A stretch of 64,000 nucleotides of DNA, taken from assembly GCA_015478945.1 (NCBI GenBank), contig JABUQX010038774.1:17236-81235 (forward strand), in the 5' to 3' direction. The stretch is from Trachelipus rathkii (taxonomy: Eukaryota > Arthropoda > Malacostraca > Isopoda > Trachelipodidae). This document shows positions 23,140-36,143 of the stretch, piece by piece. The position numbers and the translations under genes were made by a program. The notes beneath the pieces were generated by a model that searched no databases, was not told the origin of the DNA, and saw only the letters and a program-made list of their open reading frames with translations. Each line of letters starts with the position of its first letter. Positions within the stretch are counted from its first letter, which is position 1.

Positions 23140-23760
23140 CAGTGTCACCACCGCTCAAAGACAGATGACTATCACATGAGGGTGTGAACGCCTCAAAAAG
23201 TTCATTAGTAGAGCAAATTACGCAGATGAACATAGACCGCAGCCTTTAAAGTGAGGGAGATTAAATGAGTAGGAAACACAGAGAAAGTGGAAGAGAATTC
23301 CACAAACAAGGTGGCAGAAAGAAGGAACACCAGCAGCGAACTAGGTATGGAGTTAATAAATCAACAAAACTCATGGTGCCGACCAGCTGTTACCCTTGGC
23401 TATGAGGGCGTCGTAAAGTTGGTGATACGCGAGTGATAGTTCCCTTGAGTACTTGCCGCTACGGTACCTGTAGAAAAAGATATAAAACACCAACATCACG
23501 ATCCGCCAAAGATAGAGGGGTCAGTGAACTAAGAAAGTAAGGAAGTTATAAGCCCTTGGCTTGCCCGACCCTATCCAAAGTCCGGTAAAAACCGAGCCCC
23601 CTCCCGATATGAAGCGCAGAGACTCCTAATAGGCTGATGAGACCCTTGTCATTAGCTGGATAACTGAGAAGAGAAAAAGTCTCGCAATCTAAACAGATCT
23701 CCCAGTTTCTTGCCGCCCTAGCAACCGTGTGATGTGAGGTTCCAAGACATTTTTTTTGTT
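23140..23760 (-). pseudogene. Jockey-like non-LTR RT C-terminal remnant, left arm
   Basis: Mirror of about 30150-30810. On the minus strand, fragments of the RT thumb and C-terminal region are visible in several frames. One is a CLWNSLPLS stretch, which corresponds to the WNSLP box typical of Jockey/CR1-like elements, near 23290-23330. It is heavily frameshifted. Confidence 0.6.
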
Positions 23761-23867
23761 ATGTTAAGGCAAGGAGTTTATATTTAACAGGAGAACGAGT
23801 AAGAACCGTCAAATAGAGAGGGAGATTTGTAGTAGCTGGGTTTTTAAAGAAAACAGTACTAGTTGCT

Positions 23868-24420
23868 AAATCACGGGGCCTAACTTGGTCCGATTCACCG
23901 CCAAAAAATTGAGATGGGGTGATGACAAGACGACCATTGTTATTGTCTATTTTATGTATTAGATTGACATTTTTTTTACGCATAGCTAACTTTAATATAT
24001 AAAGTTACTTATCATAAGTAATAAAAAATATAAGTGAAATTATATGAAAAATAGTAAAATTCCAAAAAGTGCAAAATTTGTCCCATGAGAGGGGTGAATT
24101 GGGCCACCGCACCATTTTTAATCTTATTTTATGTATCATTATGGACATTTATTACTTATTACTATTTTAATATGATAAATAAAATAATTTTAAGCAATAA
24201 AATATAAATTGAATTTATACATAAAGAGAATTTAAACAGATGGCCCAATCCCCCCCTCAATGGTGGCCATTCACCCTCCAAGGGATCCTGAATGAGCTTT
24301 ATTTAAATTTTAATAAAACTATTATTATAATTATATTATTTTTTTGTGTGCTATGACCTACTATAGGCCTTGAGTTTCAAAAAAAAAAATCTAGAAAAGT
24401 ACGACACTCGAAAGTCCGGA
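23868..24420. repeat. GGGGTGAA/CACCCC-rich repeat, left copy
   Basis: AT-rich sequence punctuated by related motifs (GGGGTGATGA, AGGGGTGAATTGGGCC, CCCCCCCTCAATGG, CACCCTCC) in both orientations. It is mirrored at about 29455-30065 and found a third time, diverged, at 46480-47110. No ORF. Family unknown. The inverted arrangement of the motifs suggests a non-autonomous DNA element. Confidence 0.6.
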
Positions 24421-25374
24421 GACGAAGTTTATACCTAAAGTGTCCAAGTCACCCCGTCTATGTAGAATTTACAAATCTTATAACCTGAACTAGGAGTCCA
24501 AAACGACACGAGCCCCACTAAATTCTTTTTTATAAGAAGCCTTCATGAGAAAATTTAACTTGAGAGGGCTGTTCTTTTTTCAAGAGACTTGAATATTTTT
24601 TTTTATGCTTCATTATTATTTTTTAGATTAAACTATTGATTTAAAAAAAAAAAAGAATTGGTAATAGTAGCTCAAAGGGGCTTGCACCCAATTTTTTATA
24701 AAAATATGAAATGAAGAATAGTGAAAACGAAAATCGGCTGTCTCTTTATGGAAAAAAGTTACAGCCTCTCAGTTGTTAAAACACCCATAGATTTTTCATT
24801 TTTGATCCATCATGGTTAGGTTTCATTTCGTTTATCAGATATGTTAAGTTTGTAGGTATACACAGAGAAAATCTATGAAGAATTAACAATAATCTATCAT
24901 AACGAACTATGATGGCTCTAAATATGAGCAGCAAGGCCACTAATTTTTTTTATAAGCTAAGAAAGCCTATGGGAAAGCTAACTTTTTTTCTAGTCTTAAA
25001 GGATTTTTGTTTTTAAGCTATATATATTTTTTTTTTATGAGTATGTAATGTGTAAATTTAAAAAAAAAAAAATTTATAAAAAATCCTATGGGAAATTCCA
25101 ATTTTGAAAGCTGTTACTTTTTTTTGGAAATATTTGTTTAATGTGATAACTTTACTTCACTATTGTATTGAAAACTATAACTTTCTAATTTACAGACATG
25201 TACTCAAATATTTTAGAAGTTTTTGGTTTAGTTTAGTTTGAGGTGAATAAACGTTACGTACACTATTACAGAAAACATTACGGTTGTTGATGTACTAATG
25301 TGAGAACCATGTACTAACATGTTATAAAACTATAAACTTTAATATACAAAATGGTAGCAAAAAAATTCTTTAAA
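24421..25374. repeat. Unidentified AT-rich repeat with recurring GGGAAA...AACTTTTTTT motif
   Basis: Contains several short recurrences of a motif like CCTATGGGAAAGCTAACTTT followed by T runs (about 24965-25130). Mirrored at about 28590-29454. No ORF and no known family recognised. Confidence 0.4.
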
Positions 25375-26346
25375 GTTGTATTTAAAGCGTTTTCCGTTTT
25401 TGCATTGTGCTTAACCGGATAGAGAATAATTCCAGTTTAGACGACTTTCTTGCGCATAATCGATCGATGTTTACAAAAATTTGATCAGCTGTTTCTAGTG
25501 GAGCACGTGGTTTTGGAAATAAAAACAAAAAAAGGAATACAAATAAACAAATGGTTTTATTCGACAAATGAAAATAATTGATCTAACTAATGTGATGTGA
25601 GGCTTCGATTGTGGAGAAATTAGAATTAGAAGCTAATTCATGATGAAACATTTCAAATCAACGAACTACACGGCCCGCAATCTTATTTGTTTTACATTTT
25701 TCGTAAGAATTTTAGTAAAGGCGTTTTCGATTTGCACTTTTGTAGCGAAAGTTTAGAAAATGCAATAAGCATTCGTTTTGTCAATTTTGCACAAATTATA
25801 AAATTGATAACGAAACGTTTAAGTAAATTTCCCTAATTGCTGTTGAGGTTGCCTTCCCCGTGCTACCGAATTTTAGGAAAATGCTAACGAAAAAATTAAC
25901 AAATAAGATTGCGGCGTATTAGTTCGTTGATTTGAATGAATGTGTCATTCATAGATGAGCTAAATTCTAATTCTTCCAAATTGATAAACTACATCACTAT
26001 AGCTGATCAATTATTTGTAAAAAAACCAATCTATATCTTGTTTTATTTTTGTTTATTCCAAAACCATGTGCTCCATTAGAACATGTGATCAAATTTTGTA
26101 AGCAATGCGGTCGATTAGGCTCCGAAATTCTGCTAAAACTGGATTAGCATTTCTTATCCACCGTTAGCACAAATCAAAAAACGAAAACGCTTAAAATTCG
26201 TACACGGAAAACAGAGCACCTAAAGAATTTTAGGAAATTACAACAGTTTGTTAGCATTTTACTAATTTGTGCTAAAATTTGACAAACGAACGACGTTTTG
26301 CATTTCCTAAATTTCGTTAGCAAAAGTGCCAAATCGAAACGCCTTT
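25375..26346. repeat. Nested foldback/MITE-like inverted repeats, left arm
   Basis: Two interleaved inverted repeats. The first pairs 25380-25707 (starting TTTAAAGCGTTTTC) with about 25860-26195 (ending GAAAACGCTTAAA). The second pairs the loop 25722-25860 (AAAGGCGTTTTCGATTTGCA) with 26196-26346 (ending AAATCGAAACGCCTTTTA). The ends of the two are related. It has no coding capacity and fits a foldback-type or MITE DNA transposon, possibly one copy inserted in another or an unequal duplication. Confidence 0.65.
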
Positions 26347-27600
26347 TAATTTACTATTATCGATATACAGATTTTTTTAACGATTTTGAACGATTTTATA
26401 TGCTATATATAATATTTACAGTATAAATATATATAATATATATGAAGGGAGAGAAACAAATCGCAAATGATATGATACATGTCTTGATAGATATATTAAT
26501 ATTAAAACACTATGAATAAAGAGTAAAATACTGGACAACAAGAAATGGTAATAGAAGTCGAATGGGTTTAGTTAATCGTAAAACATATCTACGATGGTAG
26601 TAACTCTCTTCGTAGACGATTACTGTGCCTAGCGTCTGGAATATCCCTCATCACGCTCTCCAACAATAGTCGCCCATCATATTGATATCCCACTTGCCCT
26701 GGTAACGTCCTTACATGAACTTTAGATCTTGATGGAAGGTTCACCCTGCTCAATGCATAAACATCGCTAGGTATCCGGAAATTTTAGGAAGAATGTATGT
26801 AGTGCACACTTATACTCATTCTCATCCATGAGAATGTAAAAATGTCTGCAGTTCCTGTACAGATATTAGTGTTCTTAGCCGTTCTCTGGCTTTCCTGTTC
26901 CCCCAGAAATTCTGAGTACGAGAAGAAAAATCTGGATATTGATGACCCACAAATCGGACACCTACCGTAGATGCTGCCGTTGCTACAACAGCATATGGAA
27001 GTGTTGTAGAGGCAAGATGCGTGAATCTTTTTCAGATGTGCACAAAGTTTTCGGGGGAACAGGAAAGCCGAGAAGCTCTAACACTAACATTGTACAGGAA
27101 CTGCTAGACAATTTCATCCCATGATGTAAAGAGTATAAAGTGCACTACTATACATTCTCACCTAGAGAAAATTTCCGGATTAACAATAGGGAGTTATGAT
27201 GACGCAAAGGTGAACGCTTCCAAGTCAACGATCTACAGTCAATGGAAGGGACGTTACCAGGGAAGTGGGAATCAATAGTGATGGCCGACCTATTGTTGAG
27301 CTTGATGAGGGTATATGCCAGCTCCACACACGTAGATCGTCTACGAGAGAAATGAATCGTAGGTCATGTTTTACATAACAAACTCCATGCTTCATACTTA
27401 CATGCATTCCGTTGTCCCATTTTACTCTTTATTCATAGTTGTTTAATATGTTTAACATATATCGATCAAAGTCATATCATATCATTGCGATTTGGTTCTG
27501 AGTCCTCATATAAGTATATAATATATTTATACTGTATATATTTATACCGTGATATCGTTCAAAATCGTTTAAAAAAAATTGTAATACGATAAAGTATAGA
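26347..27600. other. Centre of inverted repeat 2
   Basis: The arms meet here. Sequence to about 26940 mirrors sequence from about 27035, leaving a spacer of about 95 bases that contains a short inner dyad (GTTGCTACAACAGC). No gene is recognised. The 61-codon ORF at 26939-27124 lies across the symmetry centre and is not credible. Confidence 0.6.
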
Positions 27601-28585
27601 GTAAAGGCTGTTTCGATTTTGCACCTTTTGCCTAACGTAAATGTAGAAAAATGCTAACAGAGTCGTTCGTTATGTCATTTTAGCAGCATATTATAAAATG
27701 CTAAACGAAACGTTAGTGATTCCTAATCTGTTAGGTTGCTCTTTTCCGTGCTTACCGACTTTAGCCGTTTTCGTTTTGCATTTGTTCTTACGAAGGATAA
27801 GAAATGCTAATCCATTTTTAGCACGAATTTCGGGCATAATCGACGGATTGTTTACAAAAATTTTGATCAGATAGTATCGTAATGAGCACATGGTTTGTGG
27901 AATAAACAAAAATAAAAAAATAACAAATGGTTTTATTATTACAGAATAATTGATCAGCTTAATTGTGATGGAGTTTATCGATATGGAAGAAATTAGATTT
28001 AAAGCTAAATTTCATGAATGAACAGTCATCAAATCAACGAACTAACTACGCGCAATCCTTATGTGTTTACATTTTTCGTTAGCATTTCCCTAAAATCGTA
28101 AGCCGGAAAGAGCACCTAACAGAAGTTAGGATAATTACTAAACGTTTCGTTAACATTTTACTAAATGTGTGCCAAAATTTGAACAAAGCGAATGACTTTT
28201 AGCCATTTTCTAAATGTTTTCGCGAAGCAAAAGTGCAAAATCGAAAAACGCCTTTAGGAAAATGCTAACGAAAAAATGGTAACAAATAGCATGCGGCGTA
28301 GTAGTTCGTTGATTTGATGAATGGTTCATTCATGAAATTAGCTTAATCTAATGTCTTCCCAAATCGATAGCCTCCATCACAATAAGTGATCAATTATTTC
28401 ATGTGTAATAAAAACCATTTGTTTTTTTTATTTTTGTTTATTCGTTATTGTCACGTGCTCCACTAGAACAGCTGATCAAAATTTTGTAAACAATCGGTCG
28501 ATTATGCCAGAACTTCGTAACTGGATTATTTCTTTCCAGCGTAGCACAATGCAAAAACGAAAGCGGTAATAATCTTTAAAGAATT
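27601..28585. repeat. Nested foldback/MITE-like inverted repeats, right arm
   Basis: This is the mirror copy of 25375-26346, starting with GTAAAGGCTGTTTCGATTTTG and ending near GCAAAAACGAAAGCGG. Same two interleaved inverted repeats, with different small errors. Confidence 0.65.
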
Positions 28586-29454
28586 TTTTGATACCAGTTT
28601 TTGTAAATTAAAAGTTATAGTTTTAATACAATAATTACGTAATGGTCTCTCACATTAGCTACATAACCACCGTTATAGTTTAATGGGATGACACCCCTAC
28701 TGCTCTACAAATCAAACAAACTATAACCAAAACTTCTAGAAATTATTTGATATCCATTTTCTTAAATTAAAAGTTTATAGTTTAATACAATTAGGTTAAG
28801 TAAAGTATTCACAATAAAAAACATTACGCAAAAAAAAAAGTTACCAGCCTTCAAAATTGGAAATTTTCCCATCAGATTTATATAAATTTTTTTTTTTTAA
28901 ATTACATGAATATACCTATAATAAATGAACATGAGTCTTAAAAAAGCTAAGAATTTTCTCCTTAGAAAAAAAAAGTTACAGCCTATCATAAAGTTTAAGA
29001 TTTTCCTATACCTTATAAAAAAATAGTGGCCTGGGCTCATGTAGAGCCCATCATAGTTCAGGTTAGTGAAAGTTGTTATTCTTCATAGATTTCTCTGTGT
29101 ATGCCTAACAAACTTAACATAATCTGAACTAAAGGGCCTGAAATGAGACTTAACCATGATGGATCAAAAATGAATAAGTCTATGAGTTTTAAACTTGAGA
29201 GGCTGTAACTTTTTTCATAAAGAGACAGCCGATTTTCGCTTCACTATTCTTCATTTTATGTTCATATAAAATTTGGGGTGACACCCTCGGCTACTATAAC
29301 CATTTCTTTTTTTTTAAATCATAGGATATTCTAAAAAAATAATGAAGCATTAAAAAAACAATTATCAAGTCTTTAGAAAAAAAGTTAAAGCTCTCAAAGT
29401 TAAAATTTCTCATAGCTTTCTTATAAAAAAATAGTGGCCTCGTGTCGTTTAGGA
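28586..29454. repeat. Unidentified AT-rich repeat, right arm
   Basis: Mirror of 24421-25374. Poly-A and poly-T runs and short recurring AAAAAAGTTAC...GCCT motifs. No gene seen. Confidence 0.4.
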
Positions 29455-30065
29455 CCCGTAGTTCAGGTTTAAAAGATTGTTGTATAGGCGTCGGGCGGGT
29501 GATTGACACTGGATAACTCGTCTCCGGACTTTCCCTATTACACTTTTTAGATTTTTTTTCTAAAATAGGCCATAGTAGGTCATAACCACACAAAAAAATA
29601 ATAATGTATTCTAATAATAATACATTTTAGTAAAATTTAAATAAAGCGTTCATTCAGAACTCAACCTTGAGGGTGAATCACACTATTTGAGAAGGTGAAT
29701 TGGGCATCGTTTATAATTCTCTTTATTTACAAATGTCAATTTTATATTTTAATTTTTGCTTAATATAATACAGTAATTAATTATCATATAAAATAGTAAT
29801 AAGAATTAAAATATCAATAATGGATACGATAAAATAAGATAAAAATGTGGTGGCCAATTTCACCCCTCTCATGGGACAAATTTTGAAATTTTTGGAATTT
29901 ATATTTTTCATATAAATTTCACTTTATTAATTAACCACAATTATTATATATTAAAGTTAGCTATCTAAAAAGAAATGTCAATAATAATACATAAAAAGAA
30001 TAACAATGGTTCACCCCATCATCAATTTTATGGGGCGGTTGAATCGGACCAAGTTAGGCCTCCGT
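29455..30065. repeat. GGGGTGAA/CACCCC-rich repeat, right copy
   Basis: Mirror of 23868-24420, and in the same orientation as the third copy at 46480-47110. Shared landmarks include GAATCGGACCAAGTTAGGCC followed by GCCACTAGTACTG near 30040-30086. Confidence 0.6.
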
Positions 30066-30149
30066 CTTTAGCCACTAGTACTGTTGAACAAAATTAACCA
30101 ACGACTACAAATCTCTCCTTTGACGTTCTCTCGTCTCTCCGTTAACAAA

Positions 30150-30810
30150 TATCAATCCTGGCCTTAAACAATAAACAAAAAAAATGTCTTGGAAACCTAC
30201 ATCACAACGGGGTTGCTAGAGCGGCATCAAAGAAACTGGAGATCTGTTTAGATTGCGAGACCTTTTCCTCTTCTCAGTTTACTCGACTATACAAGGGTCT
30301 CATCAGGCCTTGTATAGAGACTGCTCTTATATCTGGAGGGGGCTCTGGTTTGTACCCGGCTTTTGGGATAGGGTCCGATGTCAAAGGCCAAAAGGCTAAA
30401 ACGGCTCCTTACTCTTCTAGTTCACTTGACCCAAATCTATCTTTGCGCGTGATGTTGGTGTTATATCTGGTCTACCGTACCGTAGCGGAAAACGTGCTTC
30501 AGGAACTTCCACGTCGCGGTACACAACTTTACGAGCCTCATATAAAGGCGTAACTGTGTCCGGCACATGAGTTTGTGTTTGAAAAGTATTCAACTGTCCA
30601 TATCTAGTTCGCTGTGTGCTATCCTTCTTTCCTGCACCTCTGTTCTGTGGAAATTTCTCTTCCATCCTCTGTGTTTCCTACTCAATTTAATTCCCCACTG
30701 TTAAGCCTGCGTCTATGTCTCTGCGTAATTTGCGTTATCATAATTGTTGGAGGCGTTCAACACCCGCCTCCCTTGATACGTTTCCTGTCTGAGCGGTGGT
30801 GACAACTGAA
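30150..30810 (+). pseudogene. Jockey-like non-LTR RT C-terminal remnant, right arm
   Basis: On the plus strand, 30287 onward reads LYKGLIRPCIE, the conserved RT thumb box of Jockey/CR1-like non-LTR retrotransposons. Around 30640-30700 a SLPSSVFPTQFNSP stretch matches the usual C-terminal box near the end of such RTs. Frameshifts separate the pieces. The palm (YADD) and endonuclease are absent, as in a 5'-truncated insertion. Confidence 0.68.
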
Positions 30811-30934
30811 AAAAAATAAATAAAAAAATAGGTGAATAAGGAAATCATTAGCTAGCTGACAACCCACAAGAATTGCTCTCCATGGTGATCCACTTACTAG
30901 AATGCATTTAAATAGCATAACCGAGGACTGTCTC

Positions 30935-31959
30935 GCATGACAAAAGAAAAAGAATCACAGAGAGTGGAAGTCGCCTATCAGCAAACCCTTGGCAACAGCA
31001 CTGAGAGTGACGATGGTGGTTTTCAGGCAAATAAACCTACTGAAAGATGAAGAGGATTTGTATATGTTAGACTTTGAAGTTCATGGCCGAAATTGCATAG
31101 ACATCTCATTCACTTCAAAGAAATCACACCAAGAACCTCATCGAAAAAAACTGAAGAGACAGTTATCAAGGAGCAAAGATAATTCAAAATTTGCAATTGT
31201 GAAAGAGGAGATAGGGTCTACGAAAACATGAATGCTGCGTACAGAAAAGAATCCTTTCATGTGGTGGATGAAAATGGGCCAAGGTTTCCATTAATATCAG
31301 TGCTTGCAAGCAAAATAATTATCAGCACCTCCTCCATCAGTCGAGAGCGAGCAACTTTTTATTGTAAGGTGGATGTAAAACCAAAAAGAACAGGTTCTGC
31401 CAGAACTAGTGAATAGCTAATGTTTTTGCATTACAATTTGAGAATTTTGATTGAGTATTAAAGATTTTTCTATATTAATATTTGGATGATTATTATTAGT
31501 CATGTTACACTCAATCAAAGTTTCAACTTGTCTTTTCATTTTAATTGAGTCCTCTTATTATTTTATTCCTTTTATCTAGTTGCTAGTTAATTCTTCTGTA
31601 AATTGTATCATGGTAAACAAAAAGCTTAGTGCTAAGCTCGTTATACTTACGTGGAAAATGGAAATATGGAATATTTTTGAATAAACACAAAAATAAAAAA
31701 GGTTTTTAATATTATATTTGCATTTATTATTCGTTTTTAATACATTTTATTTATAAAATTAACATATACTGGCACACCAGATTGAAATAAATGACGTATT
31801 GGTTGTCAGGAAATAAAAGTCCTGAGTTGCCTAGCAGTACACAAATATCTATCTTATTACTGTGTATTATTATATTAATTAAAGTATCGGTATCAGTATC
31901 TGCACCTAAAAAAAAGAGTATCGGTATCGCCTCTTTTCTGGGTATCGGTAACATCCTTA
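30935..31959 (+). pseudogene. hAT transposase C-terminus and 3' terminal region, right arm
   Basis: On the plus strand 31268-31315 encodes DENGPRFPLISVLASK and 31417-31461 encodes LMFLHYNLRILIEY followed by TAA. This is the pattern of the hAT C-terminal dimerisation domain (WW..N..FP.LS.LA.K, then ..L.FL..N.R). The serine-rich SSERxFS box between them is frameshifted. About 490 bases further on there are three TATCGGTATC-type repeats (31880-31945) ending in GGTAACATCCTTA, as at hAT ends that read CAGGGATG...TACCGATACCG in reverse. The 5' part of the transposase is missing. Confidence 0.65.
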
Positions 31960-33285
31960 ACAACAAGTTATTGTGTGCTTATGTAATCCATACATATTTT
32001 TTTATAAAAATCACAAAAATAAACAGAATAAACAAAGACATAATTCTACAAAAATATAAAATAAATATTTCTTTACAATTTTTTCAACAAAATTGAACCA
32101 ATTCCAACTGAAAATAAGAGATAATTCCATAGAATCGAATATACCGTAGCCTAATCAAACAAAATACTAAGATTATATATAATTTTTACCTTAACACATT
32201 ATTCAATAACATTACATTCATTACATATAATCATAATTTCAATAAATGCAACAATAGAATATATCAATAATAGTACATATTAACATCTTCACAAAATTCA
32301 ATAAAATCATTATAGACTTTACTTTCAATAATAACTACCTTAAAATATAATTATAATGTAACCTACAAAAATTACTATTACAAAATCTTTAATAGGAATA
32401 CAGATTTTCTTTACTCTTGTTATTCGAAATACAAAACTAAAACAGAGTAATGCAAATAGCATAGTACAATAGATATAATGCAAAATATAAAATAGAGAAA
32501 TAAAAAAAAGCAGTTTTAATACAATTTTTACAAATTCATTTACGAAGTACCGGCTATTTCTTCTCCATTCTTACAGTGATATTGCTCCTCTGTGGTCATC
32601 AGTTTTTATATCCCATTTCTTTCACTTACTTTTCATGAAATATTTTATTTTATATAAATTAGTCAGTTTATTCGGCGGTGGCAAAGAAGAAAGTCTACTA
32701 TGAGTCCCTTTCTCTGCTTTAAAATGAGGGAAATTAAATACAACAGGATCGAAATTTTTTGTTTTGATCATAATTCTAGTCTAAATTTAATCATATCATT
32801 ATGTTGTCTTGTAGTGGGAAAGATAGAATATGGTAGGGCTTGTCATTCGCGTAGCCGAGCAAAAAAAAATAGTTAGCTAAAAATATTGAAATCTTTATAA
32901 CTCAGTTTTCATGGCTCATAAAAGTTTAGTTTAGTTTGTAATATCGAACTGTTGTATCGAAATAGAATTTTTAAAAAAAAGTATCAGAAAATATCTATTA
33001 AATATCACATCTCTGACTAGCTCTATCCATAAATAAGTAGCTTTTAGTTTTGGTCCGACAGTTTTAACTATCTATCTAGTAGTTTAATAGTTTTACTTAA
33101 AATTACAACGCACAGGCATAGCCAGTATAGCAAGGAGAAGATAGTAAAATTGGTATCGAATAAAGTACAAGTCAGAGAGGTTCAGCAAGAAGGAAGTGAC
33201 AGAGGGACATAGTTCCAAAATCTGGAGTACGAATAAAAATAATGCTATAGAATCAAAAAAATTGTATTAAATTTATACTGTTCTC
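31960..33285. other. AT-rich stretch, mirror of 20731-22021, without recognisable gene
   Basis: No gene or RNA recognised. The GTTTTAACTATCTATCTAG landmark near 33060-33080 fixes the pairing with the left arm. Confidence 0.5.
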
Positions 33286-34117
33286 TTTATTTCCAAGTTC
33301 GAAGAATTAGCTACGTGAAACTCATGAAGACGCTGGAGCAATTCCATCTCGGAGGTGAGCTGGAATCTCCGTCTTCATTACAATAATTATCCATGAATGC
33401 TCCAAGGCAACTTTAGATGACATGGTTCACTTAAATGAAAACAAGAATGTTGAGGGCGACCATGTTATCAGTAGGTTGATTTTGATTATAAAAAGTATGT
33501 GAGCGGTTTGAAAAGTTCCGTAAGGCAGTAACAACGCTCGGAATGAGGCCATGTCCAGGAACAATCAAGAGTCGGAGCGGTTTCTTCATCTGTTTCCCCA
33601 CAACTTATTTTAACCAGGATTGGGCTCGTAAGATGTGGCGATGACTTCCCTACTCTAAGATGTCTTCTACAGTAATGTACAAAAATCACGGCGAAAAACA
33701 CCTTAAAAAGGGAAATCTCCCACCCCACTATTCTTTGGAGAATACCATAGCGGTATAATTCTATGACGTGGCACGGTTGAAGACATGGTTCTGAAATTGA
33801 TCACATCTGCTAGTGGCGTGAACGCTTGGAACGGACATCCGCTACTAGCGTTTGTGTTCAGAATATTCCGGACGTCAAAATCGGTTATTCAATACAATCC
33901 TCCATAGTGCATGCCAGTCTTCCATCAATAAGGCTCATGTTTTGGAGATAGATGAGAGGCATGTGGTCAGTGAAAATAATATAAATTTCACCCCTCGAAG
34001 AAATGGTCTTAAGGAGTTGACTCCCAACGCAACGCAGTCAACTCCTTATCAATGACTCCATAATTTCGTTGAGCTCCATTGAAAGTCATTGATATGAATG
34101 CAATAGGCCTTTGTGAA
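33286..34117 (-). pseudogene. Element B fragment (RNase H, OTU), right arm
   Basis: Mirror of 19922-20730. On the minus strand from about 34113 the sequence reads RPIAFISMTFN and then the RNase H segment with KELTALRW, extending the fragment about 20 bases further upstream than in the left arm. Near 33970 TDHMPL is preserved here though damaged in the left arm. The OTU start is corrupted (GGxxF, near 33725). A possible VNILVF-type OTU strand lies near 33450. Confidence 0.7.
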
Positions 34118-36143
34118 AGTGAATGCAGATTTCAAGGGAGTAAAAGCAAGTGTAATTGTTTTACGGTAGTGACTTACAAAAGTTCTAACAATGGAAGAAA
34201 ATCAGTTCATAACACGAGATGTATAATAGATTATTTCTAAGGATAGTGCCCACAAAAATAAAGGCAAAACAAAAAATAGCCCATAAAACGTCAAAAACTT
34301 GCATCCACTCCAATGACCTTCGTCTGGCTTAAGTGCTTAAACTATTCTTATTTCTAATTTAATTCGTGCTTCAATCGCATGCAAGGTATAACCCATGCAA
34401 GCTTAGATGACCAAGACATCAGAAAACGGTTGCTTCAAAGAATATAAGAATAGGTTCAGCTCCAACATTCAGACAGTAACATGAAAAAAATATATAGTTC
34501 AAGATTAATGCACACAATCAAATGTTTTTAGAGATATCATAAATCAGTAAAAGCAAAGCCAAGTGAATACCCTTAATAAAGAAATGTCTTGATTTACCTG
34601 CAAAATTTGTGCAGATCGAAAGAAAGACAGGTAAGAAGTTTGTTTAAAGTTTAATGTAATATTTCTTCATTATCCAGGCCATTACAAGTAATAAATATAT
34701 TCAATAAGAATATACATCATGTTATTAATAGATGTTGCAACACGATCAGAAACCCCAGACTAATATATACGTATATGTTTTATATATCATATATATTTAA
34801 CTCCCTTCTCGCCCTTAATGTTTGCTTGCCAGCAAAACAGAGTATTAAATTTCTTTAAAGCCGTTGACTCCGAACTCCTTTTTGAAATAGTTTGTATTGG
34901 AAATTTCGAGGTACTGATATCGCTATCAGAAATCGGTAAATTTTATACAAAATATAATTATTTATATTGGAAATTTTGAGGTACTGATATCGCTATCAGA
35001 AATTAGATAATTATATACATAAACACTCTTAAACCTAAAAAAAATTTGATCTATAATCACAACATATAAGATTTATTCCTCTCAGAATAAGTAAATAATG
35101 TTTACAAATGTTTAATAGTTTGTGAATCAACACCCGAGTAAAAAAATATAAAGTAAGTTTAATTTTAAGTTTTAATAGACTTAGAGTAGTTTTATCACTG
35201 TTCTTATTTCACTCACACTTTAATATTGTTTTAGAAGTTTACTTTTAGAGTATCAATTAAGGCGCTAACAGTCAATTCACTTAATTAATAATGTTTAGCA
35301 CAAACTTCTTAAGTTAAAATAAATATTTGTATTCAAAAACAAAGTTACAATTTTTGACATTGTTTTTATATCTCTTTACTTCTTTTACTTAAATACGACA
35401 AGATATTTGTATTTATTTATACTTAATTAAGACAAGACAAGATAATTGTATTTATTTTACTTAAACAAGACAAAATGATTATATTTATTACTCTCAAATA
35501 CCTTGGGCATGATTAAGGGTTGTGGCTAAAGTGATGAAGACAGTTGTGAGAGCGTTTCTAAAGCCAAAGGTGTAATAACAAAAAAAGAAAAGCCCTGTGC
35601 CAAAATTAAAAGAAAAGCACTTGTTCAGGCAAGGATCCAATGTTCTGATCCTGAAGCAAAAAGGTTCACAAGAAGGGTCCTGTACCCTGTTCCTTTAAAA
35701 AAATATATATACATGTAAAAAAATTACTTAGCAAAGAAGAGTGTATGACATAAGGTCAGGAACAAAAAATTTAACGCATCAGTTTACCTCAAGAGAATAC
35801 AATTGAGGAATGAAGATGATCGTAGATTTCTCACGTATCTAAATCCGACTATCTTGAGGAAAGAAAGCTTGCTTACAAGACATCTATTCTAAAAACAACA
35901 AAGATAACACTTACGTAAATTGTATCCGATGAAATTCATAGGACTTATTAATGATCAATATTGATCACTTCAAAAAAAACATTTCTCCTACTGACCTTAA
36001 AGGCAACTTAAAAATATGTGACTTGTAGTAAATAGTAAGAACCAACATTCACCAAAAGACTGAGAAAATTGTAGACAGCTTATAAACTACAACTGAAAAA
36101 AAATATTGTATCCTTATACTTTTTGTAGAAGTGAAACTCTACA
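34118..36143 (-). repeat. 3' LTR of copy 3
   Basis: Reverse complement of 18067-19921 with extra outer sequence. On the minus strand it would start TGTAGAG directly after a polypurine tract, giving a length of about 2.03 kb. Its last about 25 bases (CTACAACACA end) are missing, and 20 bases of flanking element B sequence (AAGGCCTATTGCATTC) are kept instead, which copy 2 lacks. GATA-like dyads lie at about 34914-34929 and 34984-34999. Confidence 0.85.

Noticed and set aside
26939..27124. 61-codon ORF with several Cys at the centre of inverted repeat 2
   Set aside because: It spans the symmetry centre and reads mirrored repeat sequence. No homology recognised.
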